DNA from: CAYUPY01 sp964446595
GTDB taxonomy: Bacteria > Patescibacteriota > Dojkabacteria > J137 > JAEUSD01
Length of the DNA: 10,792 bases
Direction: 5' to 3'
Assembly: GCA_964446595.1 (NCBI GenBank)
Contig: CAYUPY010000046.1
Coordinates: 1-10,792 of the forward strand
Position numbers and translations under genes: made by a program
In this document: positions 5,786 through 10,792 of the stretch, piece after piece
How the letters are laid out: every line of letters starts with the position of its first letter
Position numbering within the stretch: position 1 is the stretch's first letter
The notes under the pieces: generated by a model
The model's database searches: none
What the model was told of the DNA's origin: nothing
Seen by the model: the letters and a program-made list of their open reading frames with translations, nothing else

Positions 5786-6610
5786 CTAGCGCTTTAGCGC
5801 TCGGCTTAATGGAACAACTACAGTGTCTTTTTCCTGTTTTATAAACAGGTTGGTTTCTGTAATCTTTTCAATCTTACCCGAGATACCTTCTAAGGAAATT
5901 TTATCGCCTTCCTTTAACTCTTTTTTAAGAAAATATCCGGCAATCATACTAGCAACTAAGTCTTTTCCACCTAGTCCTACTGCAATAGCAAATGCCAGCA
6001 TTACACCACCTAAGATAACTGTGATATTAGCTGTGATGATTGTGGTATCAATACCTAATTGATCTATGGCTGTCAGAGATCCAAAAAATACGATTACCAC
6101 AAAAGCAATATTCGCGAGTAGACGACTATACGAAGCCTTTAAGCTATTTAAGCTTCCGAGAACCACACCACGGACTAAATTAGCACCACTAATTGTGATA
6201 GCCAAGATAATAAGTGCTGCAATTAAATTAGGAATATAACCAATTAGATCTGCAATTGCCTCGGCGATTACAGTTAAACCTAAAATATTAGAAATACCCA
6301 TTAATACGACTAGTATAACTAGCCAGTAAAGTGTTTTAGCCACCACATTTGACAGGCTGAAGCGGAGACCAATTTTATCCAATTGTTCATCAACTCTTTC
6401 CTTTCCAAATACACGTAAGTTCTCCAACCTCAACATAATTCGGCGCGTAATACTTTCTACAAGATTCGCCAATAAAATACCTAAAATTAATAGCAAGAAT
6501 GCTCCTACCAGATTTGGCAAGAAATCTGCTAGTGACGAGAGTACATCACTTACGGATTCCTGAAGGACATCCGCCCAGCTTTGTACCTGGTCTGTTACTT
6601 GATTCTCCAT
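5786..6610 (-). CDS. Small mechanosensitive channel-like membrane protein (conserved TM helix plus short MscS core)
   Basis: The 274-aa product has an N-terminal amphipathic region and helices at about 30-52, 93-112, 118-147, 163-184 and 190-214. The repeated D-x-L-P-N/I-P-N-L-x-x-A motif (FLPNLVGAFLLLILGILLAN, 30-49, and YIPNLIAALIILAITISGAN, 125-144) is typical of the conserved TM-helix repeat proteins related to MscS. The pore-like helix AVGLGGKDLVASMIAGYF (210-227) and the short beta region GDKISLEGISGKIEKITETN (235-254) match the MscS pore and start of the beta domain. The large cytoplasmic cage of classical MscS is absent. It probably forms a small-conductance channel, but gating is untested. 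The last codons contain AGCGCT-TT-AGCGCT (5788-5801) over the stop. No Shine-Dalgarno sequence precedes the ATG. Confidence 0.8.
   Translation of the reverse strand: MENQVTDQVQSWADVLQESVSDVLSSLADFLPNLVGAFLLLILGILLANLVESITRRIMLRLENLRVFGKERVDEQLDKIGLRFSLSNVVAKTLYWLVILVVLMGISNILGLTVIAEAIADLIGYIPNLIAALIILAITISGANLVRGVVLGSLNSLKASYSRLLANIAFVVIVFFGSLTAIDQLGIDTTIITANITVILGGVMLAFAIAVGLGGKDLVASMIAGYFLKKELKEGDKISLEGISGKIEKITETNLFIKQEKDTVVVPLSRALKR
5788..5801. repeat. AGCGCT-TT-AGCGCT inverted repeat over the channel gene's stop codon
   Basis: Two copies of the self-complementary hexamer AGCGCT are separated by TT. They cover the last codons and the first base of the stop (TAG, minus strand). Because each hexamer is itself palindromic, the copies form both a direct and an inverted repeat. 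The 2-nt gap makes a tight hairpin unlikely unless the end pairs open. Confidence 0.4.
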
Positions 6611-6689
6611 GTAATCTACTAAAATGTAAAATATATTTGTTCGTTACCACTAATATACACAGCTCATATATCAGAAGAGTAAGTGTTGT

Positions 6690-6730
6690 GTAAAAACCAT
6701 GTAAATTAAGTAGTTGTAAATGCGCGTAAA
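6690..6730 (+). promoter_or_regulatory. Four spaced GTAAA repeats in the channel/LiaF divergent intergenic region
   Basis: GTAAA occurs at 6690-6694, 6701-6705, 6716-6720 and 6726-6730, at spacings of 11, 15 and 10 bp. A fifth copy is at 6626-6630. Three of them read TGTAAA. Direct repeats at about helical spacing can be activator or response-regulator sites. In an AT-rich spacer they may also be chance. The 164-bp gap 6611-6774 holds no open frame I can support; TAATAC (6763-6768) and TACACT (6766-6771) are possible -10 boxes for the LiaF-like gene. Confidence 0.25.
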
Positions 6731-6774
6731 GCACGATAAGATTAGGTAATAGTTAATTCTTTTAATACACTTTC

Positions 6775-7434
6775 ATGGATCTATCTAAATATGTATGGGG
6801 ATTTTTCCTCATCTTACTAGGCACGCTTTTTCTTGCTGACCAATTTATAGAGGGAGTTGATGTTGGGACTATAATCATCTCATTCTGGCCGTTGATATTT
6901 GTCTTTGTGGGGATTTCTGCTATGTTAGCAAAACCACGCAATATAACAGCAGGCATAGTTTTTTGTGCTATTGGTGTTTTATTATTAATATCTCAGTTCA
7001 CCGACTTGGACGTATGGAGATTCTGGCCAGTTATTTTGATCTTTATAGGTGCATCGATCATTTTCACTGGTAATAAAGCAGCGCCACGTACGAGTGATAG
7101 CTCAGATGGGGAGTTAGTCTCTTCTGCTATTTTTTGGGGTAACGAAATAAAAAATAGCTCAACAGACTTTAAAGCTGCAAATCTAACAGCAGTGTTTGGT
7201 GGTATTGACCTGGATTTGTCCGATGCTCAAATCGCAGAGGAAGGAGCTGTGATAGAGGTTAATGCTACTTTCGGCGGCATTGAAATTAGGGTGCCCAAAA
7301 GCGCCGAGGTAGTTGTAGAGGGGAATGGTATTTTTGGAGCTTTTGAAAATAAAACTCACAAACCAGAACACAAAAAAGGCGGGACACTAAGAATCCGCGG
7401 AAATGCGATCTTTGCAGGGGTCGAGGTGCGCTAG
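6775..7434 (+). CDS. LiaF/YvqF-like membrane protein (cell-wall stress response type)
   Basis: The 219-aa product has four N-terminal membrane helices at about 5-22, 33-51, 57-74 and 82-98, with the repeated FWPL/FWPV signature (38-40, 83-85). A soluble C-terminal domain is built from repeats of a G-x-F-G-G-I/V-E/D strand pattern: VFGGIDLDL (140-148), TFGGIEIRVP (165-174), GIFGAFENK (185-193) and AIFAGVEV (211-218). This matches the LiaI/LiaF-like TM region plus the YvqF/LiaF C-terminal domain. In Firmicutes LiaF is a membrane inhibitor of the LiaRS two-component system that responds to cell-wall-active antibiotics. No LiaR or LiaS gene is in the window, so the partner is unknown. It is divergent from the channel gene over 164 bp and convergent with tag. 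No Shine-Dalgarno sequence is seen. Confidence 0.83.
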   Translation: MDLSKYVWGFFLILLGTLFLADQFIEGVDVGTIIISFWPLIFVFVGISAMLAKPRNITAGIVFCAIGVLLLISQFTDLDVWRFWPVILIFIGASIIFTGNKAAPRTSDSSDGELVSSAIFWGNEIKNSSTDFKAANLTAVFGGIDLDLSDAQIAEEGAVIEVNATFGGIEIRVPKSAEVVVEGNGIFGAFENKTHKPEHKKGGTLRIRGNAIFAGVEVR

Positions 7435-7446
7435 CATTAGATATAT

Positions 7447-7481
7447 GCCCTATGGGCGGTTAAGTTCCGCCCATATTGGGC
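7447..7481. terminator. Bulged hairpin between the LiaF-like gene and tag, overlapping the end of tag
   Basis: TATGGGCGG (7451-7459) pairs perfectly with CCGCCCATA (7467-7475) around a TTAAGTT loop. Outside it GCCC (7447-7450) pairs with GGGC (7478-7481) across a TT bulge. It lies 12 nt after the LiaF-like stop, and its inner arms are the last coding bases and stop of tag. No T-run follows in either direction. A bidirectional terminator role is inferred from position and stability. Confidence 0.5.
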
Positions 7482-7989
7482 AATCTTTGTTGTGAGCTCC
7501 TGGAAGATAGCCTGTACTCATCAAAAACTCTTTAGTAATCTCTCCACCAGTAAACTTAAAGCTTTTTTTAAACAGTTTTACCCACTGTGTAAGTGAATTG
7601 CCGCGGTGCTTTTCTAGCCAATTTTTAAAGCTACCGAATTCTTGCTGCAATACTAATATCTGGTTGGCATTGTGCACCGCGGCCCGTACTTTCAACTTAT
7701 TGCGAATGATACCAGGATTATTCAACAGTCTGTTCACATCAGCTTCACGGTAATTAGCAATTTTACGGATATCAAACTGATCGTATGCAGTATAAAAATT
7801 ATCCTTCTTGTTTAAAATTGTAGTCCAAGAAAGGCCTGCCTGATTAATCTCTAATATCAATCTACCAAAGAATGCATTATCTTCTATTAAGGGAAATCCA
7901 TACTCAGTATCATGATAAATACGGTGAGGGTCGTTAAGCGGTAGTGTTTTCACAAACTCGCAATAGGTTTGTGGTTCTTTTGCTGCCAT
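7450..7989 (-). CDS. tag: DNA-3-methyladenine glycosylase I (Tag)
   Basis: The 179-aa product follows the Tag pattern from end to end: YHDTEYG (25-31), LEINQAGLSWTTIL (46-59), FDIRKIANY (72-80), DVNRLLNNPGIIRNKLK (84-100) and FKFTGG (144-149). Zinc-site residues C10, H26, H166 and C170 (H-x3-C) are all present. So are E47 and W55, which correspond to the base-recognition residues Glu38 and Trp46 of the E. coli enzyme. It removes 3-methyladenine from alkylated DNA, starting base excision repair. It is slightly shorter than the 187-aa E. coli protein, mainly in the loop before the FKF-G motif. ATG 7989 is the only nearby start. Its start is 26 bp from that of the divergent NTF2-like gene, so the promoters overlap. 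The 3' end forms part of a hairpin. Confidence 0.92.
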   Translation of the reverse strand: MAAKEPQTYCEFVKTLPLNDPHRIYHDTEYGFPLIEDNAFFGRLILEINQAGLSWTTILNKKDNFYTAYDQFDIRKIANYREADVNRLLNNPGIIRNKLKVRAAVHNANQILVLQQEFGSFKNWLEKHRGNSLTQWVKLFKKSFKFTGGEITKEFLMSTGYLPGAHNKDCPIWAELNRP

Positions 7990-8009
7990 GTAACTGTTTT
8001 TGCTATTAT
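7980..8009 (+). promoter_or_regulatory. Leaderless promoter of the NTF2-like gene
   Basis: TTGCTG (7980-7985), an 18-bp spacer and TGC-TATTAT (8001-8009, an extended -10) end 6 nt before ATG 8016, so the predicted transcription start is the A of the ATG. The -35 lies inside the first codons of the divergent tag gene. This promoter sets the start of the gene at 8016 and not at the in-frame ATG 7944, which lies inside tag. Confidence 0.65.
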
Positions 8010-8015
8010 TTAAAT

Positions 8016-8396
8016 ATGGTTAAACTTAATATAAAAGCAGACTGCAGTAATTCACCTAAAAAGCAATTTCTAAAAGATTATACAGTGGCCTTTGCTAAAG
8101 GCGATACTAAATTTATTATTGACAGCGTCAGCGAAGATATTCACTGGGTTATGATTGGTGAGCTGGAGGTTAAAGGTAAAGAAGCCTTTGTGAAGTCAGT
8201 TGAGAGTATGATTGATGGTAGTACTGAAGAATTAACCATAGATACAATCGTGACCCACGGTGCGGAGGCTGCTGTAAAGGGCACAATGGTAATTGGCGGG
8301 GAAAATTATGCCTACAGTGATTTTTACGAATTTGTGAGCGCTGGCAAACAAATAATTAAAAAGATTACTTCTATGGTAATCCGAATTAAATCTTAG
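8016..8396 (+). CDS. NTF2/SnoaL-like fold small protein
   Basis: The 126-aa product fits the SnoaL-like NTF2 cone fold. It has a long first helix (PKKQFLKDYTVAFAKGDTKFI, about 14-34), then VSEDIHWVMIGE (38-49), the typical acidic-aromatic strand. VKGKEAFVKSVESM (52-65) follows, and then strands ending FYEFVSAGKQIIKKITSMVIRI (103-124). Members of this fold include isomerases, limonene-epoxide hydrolase-like enzymes, binding proteins and polyketide cyclases; no specific reaction can be given. The frame opens further upstream at 7944, but those residues lie inside tag. ATG 8016 follows an extended -10 box by 6 nt, so it is taken as a leaderless start. It converges with the MarR gene with an 11-bp overlap, and the two are possibly related in function. 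Confidence 0.75.
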   Translation: MVKLNIKADCSNSPKKQFLKDYTVAFAKGDTKFIIDSVSEDIHWVMIGELEVKGKEAFVKSVESMIDGSTEELTIDTIVTHGAEAAVKGTMVIGGENYAYSDFYEFVSAGKQIIKKITSMVIRIKS

Positions 8397-8799
8397 CTCC
8401 CCAGATAGTTTCTGCAATCTGATCGTAGTCGCTAAGTTCTTCTTTTAGGTATTTTTGTAATCTGTTTAAAGATTTCCGAAATATTGAGTAACCTAGTTTA
8501 GTTAGTTCAAGTCGATTAGTACGACCATCGTTTGCAGTCACTAAAATATACCCTTTTTCACTTAAAATTAGGCAATGTCTACTCACAGCTGCCGGGGAGA
8601 TAGATAAGTAATCCGCCAGCTCAGCTTGGGTTGGGTATTCTAGAATGTAAATAGATTTAATAATTAAATATTGTGCATTAGTAATATCTAAGTTTGATTC
8701 TTTTAACACTGAATTAGTTTTTCGGTCTATCCAGGCTGCGAATCTGTGTAGGTTTATATTCAAGCCTTTCTGTGCTTGACGTCTTAAGTTTGATTTCAT
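8386..8799 (-). CDS. MarR-family transcriptional regulator
   Basis: The 137-aa product has the MarR winged helix layout. An N-terminal dimerisation helix is followed by LDITNAQYLIIKSIYILEYPTQAELADYL (about 37-65), then the recognition helix SISPAAVSRHCLILSEKGYI (66-85). The wing, with the family motif NDGRTNRLELTKLG (90-103), and C-terminal dimer helices complete it. These dimers usually repress their own gene and neighbours until a small-molecule or oxidative signal releases them. ATG 8799 has no Shine-Dalgarno sequence; the region upstream carries a palindrome (8821-8830) suited to dimer binding. It is divergent from the zinc-ribbon gene and converges with the NTF2-like gene with an 11-bp overlap. 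The ligand is unknown. Confidence 0.88.
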   Translation of the reverse strand: MKSNLRRQAQKGLNINLHRFAAWIDRKTNSVLKESNLDITNAQYLIIKSIYILEYPTQAELADYLSISPAAVSRHCLILSEKGYILVTANDGRTNRLELTKLGYSIFRKSLNRLQKYLKEELSDYDQIAETIWGAKI

Positions 8800-8805
8800 T
8801 ATAAT

Positions 8806-8841
8806 TGATTAGTTAATAGTTAACATGTTAGTAAATTATAT
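8806..8841. promoter_or_regulatory. Divergent MarR/zinc-ribbon promoters with shared operator candidate
   Basis: On the plus strand TTAATA (8813-8818), 17 bp, TTATAT (8836-8841) ends 6 nt before ATG 8848. On the minus strand TTTACT (8835-8830), 18 bp, TAATCA (8811-8806) ends 6 nt before ATG 8799. Between the boxes of both promoters lies the perfect palindrome TAACATGTTA (8821-8830), part of TTAACATGTTAG, similar in shape to the 12-bp SlyA-type site. A tandem repeat TAGTTAA-TAGTTAA (8810-8823) adjoins it. Binding here would block both genes at once. Confidence 0.5.
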
Positions 8842-8847
8842 CAAATA

Positions 8848-9138
8848 ATGTCGCAAATAACTTGTCCCATCCATACAAACACCCAGATGAGACAGACTCA
8901 GAAATACGGGATAACCATAGACTGGTGTCCAACTTGCGGAGGTGTGTGGTTAGATAAAGGTGAGCTGGAAAAAATGATTGAACTTGCAAAGCAAGAAAGC
9001 GTGGCTACTAATTCGAATGCTCCATTTCAAGACGAAGATGATAATGACAATGATTACAGACATGGCCAAAGTCAGCATCACCATAAACGCAAAAAGAGAT
9101 TCGAAAATCCGCTGGAGGATCTTTTTGACATTTTCTGA
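8848..9138 (+). CDS. zf-TFIIB-type zinc-ribbon protein
   Basis: The 96-aa product begins with a zinc-binding domain of the zf-TFIIB type. C6-x2-H9 is followed by DWC27-x2-C30, then the hallmark GGVWLDKGELEKMI (31-44). The second ligand is His in place of the usual Cys. The rest is low complexity: an acidic stretch (62-69), a His-rich stretch with HHH (77-79), a basic cluster (KRKKR, 80-84) and an acidic-hydrophobic tail (LEDLFDIF). Such small proteins are common and mostly uncharacterised; a nucleic-acid or metal role is possible but not shown. ATG 8848 has no Shine-Dalgarno sequence and follows TTATAT by 6 nt. It shares a probable operator with the divergent MarR gene and lies 28 bp before the methyltransferase gene. 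Confidence 0.82.
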   Translation: MSQITCPIHTNTQMRQTQKYGITIDWCPTCGGVWLDKGELEKMIELAKQESVATNSNAPFQDEDDNDNDYRHGQSQHHHKRKKRFENPLEDLFDIF

Positions 9139-9166
9139 GATAACGGCCTATCTCTAAAACTAGTAT

Positions 9167-9718
9167 GTGACTCATAAACAACATTGCGAATTAATCAGTA
9201 AGGCTATCCAAAAGCCTGGAGGCGTCTGGGCTGATTTGGGGTCAGGAACAGGGGCGTTTACATTAGCTTTAAGGGATTTAGCAGGTCCACAGGTAGAAAT
9301 CTTCTCTATTGATGTGCAGGCTATAGATCTACAAGAACAAGAGCAGACCTTTGAGACAAAATTTCCGTCTAGCAAGATTCATTTTATAGAAGCTGATTTT
9401 ACGAAACCCTTGGATATAAAGCCTTTGGATGGGATTTTAATGGCTAATTCTCTCCATTATATTCGTCAACAATCTGATTTCTTAACTCGTATTAAAAAGT
9501 ACCTAAAGCCTCAAGGCAAAATTGTGTTTGTAGAATATAACTCTAATGACAGTGTACATTGGGTCCCTTACCCGTTAAGCTATAAAAGGCTTTCTCACAA
9601 ACTCATTTTATCTGGCTTTAAAGAAGTAGAATTACTAGATAAAATATCCTCTAGGTGGTTAAACGAAATGTATTGCGCACAAGCACTCCTAAGAAACATT
9701 CAGGACCATGAAGAGTAA
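9167..9718 (+). CDS. Class I SAM-dependent methyltransferase
   Basis: The 183-aa product has the class I Rossmann layout. Motif I is WADLGSGTG (21-29), the acidic residue after strand 2 is in FSIDV (D49), the acid EADF is at 75-78, and motif IV is LDGILMANSLHYI (87-99). YLKPQGKIVFVEY (112-124) gives strand 5. The target could be a small molecule or a protein; the fold alone does not say. The start is GTG 9167; the overlapping ATG at 9165 runs at once into TGA. There is no Shine-Dalgarno sequence, and TAAAAC (9155-9160) is a weak -10 candidate 6 nt before the start. It lies 28 bp after the zinc-ribbon gene, so it may be carried on the same MarR-controlled transcript. The C-terminus is short compared with larger methyltransferases but complete for the core fold. 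Confidence 0.82.
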   Translation: MTHKQHCELISKAIQKPGGVWADLGSGTGAFTLALRDLAGPQVEIFSIDVQAIDLQEQEQTFETKFPSSKIHFIEADFTKPLDIKPLDGILMANSLHYIRQQSDFLTRIKKYLKPQGKIVFVEYNSNDSVHWVPYPLSYKRLSHKLILSGFKEVELLDKISSRWLNEMYCAQALLRNIQDHEE

Positions 9719-9727
9719 GGTAGCATA

Positions 9728-9736
9728 TGATAGAAT
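9728..9736 (+). promoter_or_regulatory. Extended -10 promoter of the DUF4112 gene (leaderless)
   Basis: TGA-TAGAAT (9728-9736) is an extended -10 element ending 5 nt before ATG 9742, so transcription should begin at or next to the start codon. No clear -35 box is seen at 16-18 bp, where the end of the methyltransferase gene lies. Confidence 0.55.
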
Positions 9737-9741
9737 GACTT

Positions 9742-10080
9742 ATGCTCAATATTAAGCATTCAGATATCGAAAAAGCTGTTAATCTACTAGATGGAGGTGT
9801 ATTTACAATTCCTGGTACTAATATTGCGGTTGGGCTTGATGCTTTGATTGGATTACTACCCGTAGCTGGTGACACAGTATCGCTGATTATCTCATTAAGG
9901 ATAATTGTTGCCTTAGTCACTCCTCAGACTAAGGTGAGAGATGTGGTAGTTATGTTAGCTAATGTTCTAATTGACTATTTTATAGGTTCGATTCCAATTA
10001 TTGGAGACATTTTTGACCTATTCTTTAAGGCAAATCGGGCAAATTTAGAAATTGCACGTAAGTATCACGAGGCGCTTTAA
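9742..10080 (+). CDS. DUF4112 domain small membrane protein
   Basis: The 112-aa product matches the DUF4112 pattern. TIPGTNIAVGLDALIGLLPVAGD (22-44 by motif: IPGT, GLD, GLLP, GD) is followed by a hydrophobic helix (46-59). LANVLIDYFIGSIPIIGDIFDLFFKANRAN (72-101) then has the family's N-x-x-x-D, G-x-I-P-x-x-G-D and K-A-N-x-x-N blocks. Two membrane-associated hairpin-like segments are likely. The family has no established function. The gene lies 23 bp after the methyltransferase gene but carries its own extended -10 box, which suggests an independent leaderless transcript. The length and start agree with the family. Confidence 0.83.
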   Translation: MLNIKHSDIEKAVNLLDGGVFTIPGTNIAVGLDALIGLLPVAGDTVSLIISLRIIVALVTPQTKVRDVVVMLANVLIDYFIGSIPIIGDIFDLFFKANRANLEIARKYHEAL

Positions 10081-10081
10081 T

Positions 10082-10109
10082 TTGCGTATAACTACTTCCC
10101 CTGTATAAT
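10082..10109 (+). promoter_or_regulatory. Promoter of the baeRF-like gene
   Basis: TTGCGT (10082-10087), a 16-bp spacer and consensus TATAAT (10104-10109) predict a transcription start near 10116. The leader would be about 37 nt and contain a Shine-Dalgarno sequence. Confidence 0.55.
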
Positions 10110-10141
10110 AGCTTAACCCCCTTGCTTATGTTTTAATTGTT

Positions 10142-10146
10142 AGGAG
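10142..10146 (+). promoter_or_regulatory. Shine-Dalgarno sequence AGGAG
   Basis: AGGAG lies 6 nt before ATG 10153. It is the only convincing Shine-Dalgarno sequence in the window and stands out against the leaderless-type starts of the neighbours. Confidence 0.75.
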
Positions 10147-10152
10147 TTTGAT

Positions 10153-10770
10153 ATGCAAGCAAAAATTGCAACCACATTACTATCCCCTGATAACAATCAG
10201 GAAAAAATTTCCAAGTTCATTGAATTTTCCTTAAGTGATGGTGAAAAGAACCAACTGCAAGTGAAAAATGCCGTCAAAGATTTGGACGTGAATGAGTCTG
10301 AATCAGGCCGTTTAGAGGAATTTATGGCAAACCCTAGATACTACAGATCAGTTGGAGTCTTCTCCAGTGAAGGTAAGCTGACTCATATTGAACCTTTGTC
10401 CTTTCCGCATTCTGGTGAATATAAAGGTAAAAATTACTATGTATTACCCTTGTTTGACTTCCGTAACGCTATACATGAGCGTCTTTACCTACTACAGTTC
10501 TCACGCAAAGAAATAAAACTTTATCGGGCGCATCATTTGGCTCTAACCCCAGTAGAGCTGGAAGGGATACAAACATATGATGAGGAGATGTCGCGCCTTT
10601 GGAAAGAAAAGTCGATGCAGCACCATGGTGCAGAAAATGCTGTTTACCACGGTCAGGGTGCCGCTGATTATAAAGAAAGAGAGGGAGAGCATTTTAATAT
10701 TCATATATCTCACTTGGCCAAAAAGTTAAATGACTTTGGGTCTCGACTAGATAACTTAAAAATTGCGTAA
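10153..10770 (+). CDS. baeRF-like (bacterial archaeo-eukaryotic release factor-related) protein, short form
   Basis: The 205-aa product resembles the N-terminal and linker part of baeRF-family proteins. KNQLQVKNAVKDLD (32-45) recalls the family's early K-N-x-x-x-x-A helix. YYVLPLFDFRNAIHERLYLLQFSRKEIKLYRAHHLALTPVEL (95-136 by pattern) matches its characteristic block, in which R/L-Y-L-L-x-x-S is followed by x-x-x-L-Y-R/G. HHGAENAVYHGQGAADYKERE (157-177) matches the H-G-x-G-x-x-x-x-K-E-R linker before the last helix (181-200). As I recall the family, members run to roughly 350-400 aa with further C-terminal domains; here a stop comes right after the helix. A stand-alone short form or truncation is possible. 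It may act on ribosome-bound peptidyl-tRNA or be a decayed relative; function is inferred. Unlike its neighbours it has a leader and a Shine-Dalgarno sequence. Confidence 0.6.
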   Translation: MQAKIATTLLSPDNNQEKISKFIEFSLSDGEKNQLQVKNAVKDLDVNESESGRLEEFMANPRYYRSVGVFSSEGKLTHIEPLSFPHSGEYKGKNYYVLPLFDFRNAIHERLYLLQFSRKEIKLYRAHHLALTPVELEGIQTYDEEMSRLWKEKSMQHHGAENAVYHGQGAADYKEREGEHFNIHISHLAKKLNDFGSRLDNLKIA

Positions 10771-10792
10771 CATTTTCTTTAAATAGTTTCTT

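Noticed and set aside
7944..8015. Upstream extension of the NTF2-like gene to ATG 7944
   Set aside because: The extra 24 residues lie inside tag, look unlike the domain, and a good extended -10 box ends 6 nt before ATG 8016.
8390..8412. ATCT...AGAT stem at the NTF2/MarR convergent junction
   Set aside because: Only 4 bp with a 9-nt loop; too weak to count with the other convergent-end hairpins.
9651..9920. Minus-strand frame across the methyltransferase/DUF4112 junction
   Set aside because: It runs antisense through two recognisable proteins and resembles nothing known.
1..10792. Alternative code with UGA read as glycine
   Set aside because: No in-frame TGA is needed in any gene, and TGA stops at 4015 (minus) and 9136-9138 give sensible family lengths; the evidence is limited but favours the standard code.
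1..10792. tRNA, rRNA, CRISPR array, insertion sequence or attachment site
   Set aside because: No cloverleaf with a CCA or TTC-arm pattern, no regular repeat-spacer array, no transposase or terminal inverted repeats were seen by eye.

Overview
The window is a compact, AT-rich, chromosomal-looking bacterial segment with 14 protein-coding genes, no RNA genes, no insertion sequences and no CRISPR array. The -10/-35 promoter elements are bacterial. Most genes lack a Shine-Dalgarno sequence, and several have an extended -10 box only 5-7 nt before the ATG, which points to leaderless transcripts. Intergenic gaps are short and neighbouring genes overlap by a few bases. With the gene types seen (DgkA-like kinase, YibE/F, LiaF-like, zf-TFIIB, DUF4112 and baeRF-like proteins), this would fit a small-genome lineage such as the Candidate Phyla Radiation. 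That assignment is inference and not secure.

Layout. Positions 1-209 (-) hold the first part of a DgkA-type lipid kinase that runs off the window. It is divergent from a YibE/F membrane protein (277-1455, +) whose last codons form a perfect 16-bp inverted repeat that also encodes a His-rich tail. Next is an ACT-domain protein with a probable DNA-binding N-terminus (1568-2227, -). It diverges from a probable operon: a 21-codon leaderless leader ORF carrying a terminator-like hairpin (2320-2385), an unrecognised 258-aa protein (2382-3158) and a DapF-type epimerase (3145-4023). A convergent alpha/beta hydrolase (4015-4791, -) follows; its ATG overlaps the ATG of a divergent PlsC-like acyltransferase (4790-5716, +) in the tetranucleotide CATG. 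A GC-rich hairpin separates this from a small MscS/TM-helix channel-like protein (5786-6610, -).

The right half holds a LiaF/YvqF-like membrane protein (6775-7434, +), 3-methyladenine DNA glycosylase I (7450-7989, -), an NTF2/SnoaL-like protein (8016-8396, +) and a MarR regulator (8386-8799, -). The MarR gene is divergent from a zf-TFIIB zinc-ribbon protein (8848-9138, +), with a palindromic operator candidate between them. A class I SAM methyltransferase (9167-9718), a DUF4112 membrane protein (9742-10080) and a short baeRF-like protein (10153-10770) follow on the + strand. The last is the only gene with a clear Shine-Dalgarno sequence.

Several genes concern the envelope: lipid kinase, acyltransferase, mechanosensitive-type channel, LiaF-like, YibE/F, and DapF as a peptidoglycan/lysine precursor enzyme. 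The points most worth a second look are the leader ORF plus hairpin ahead of the unknown-dapF operon beside an ACT regulator, the repeated use of hairpins at convergent gene ends, and the leaderless promoter architecture.
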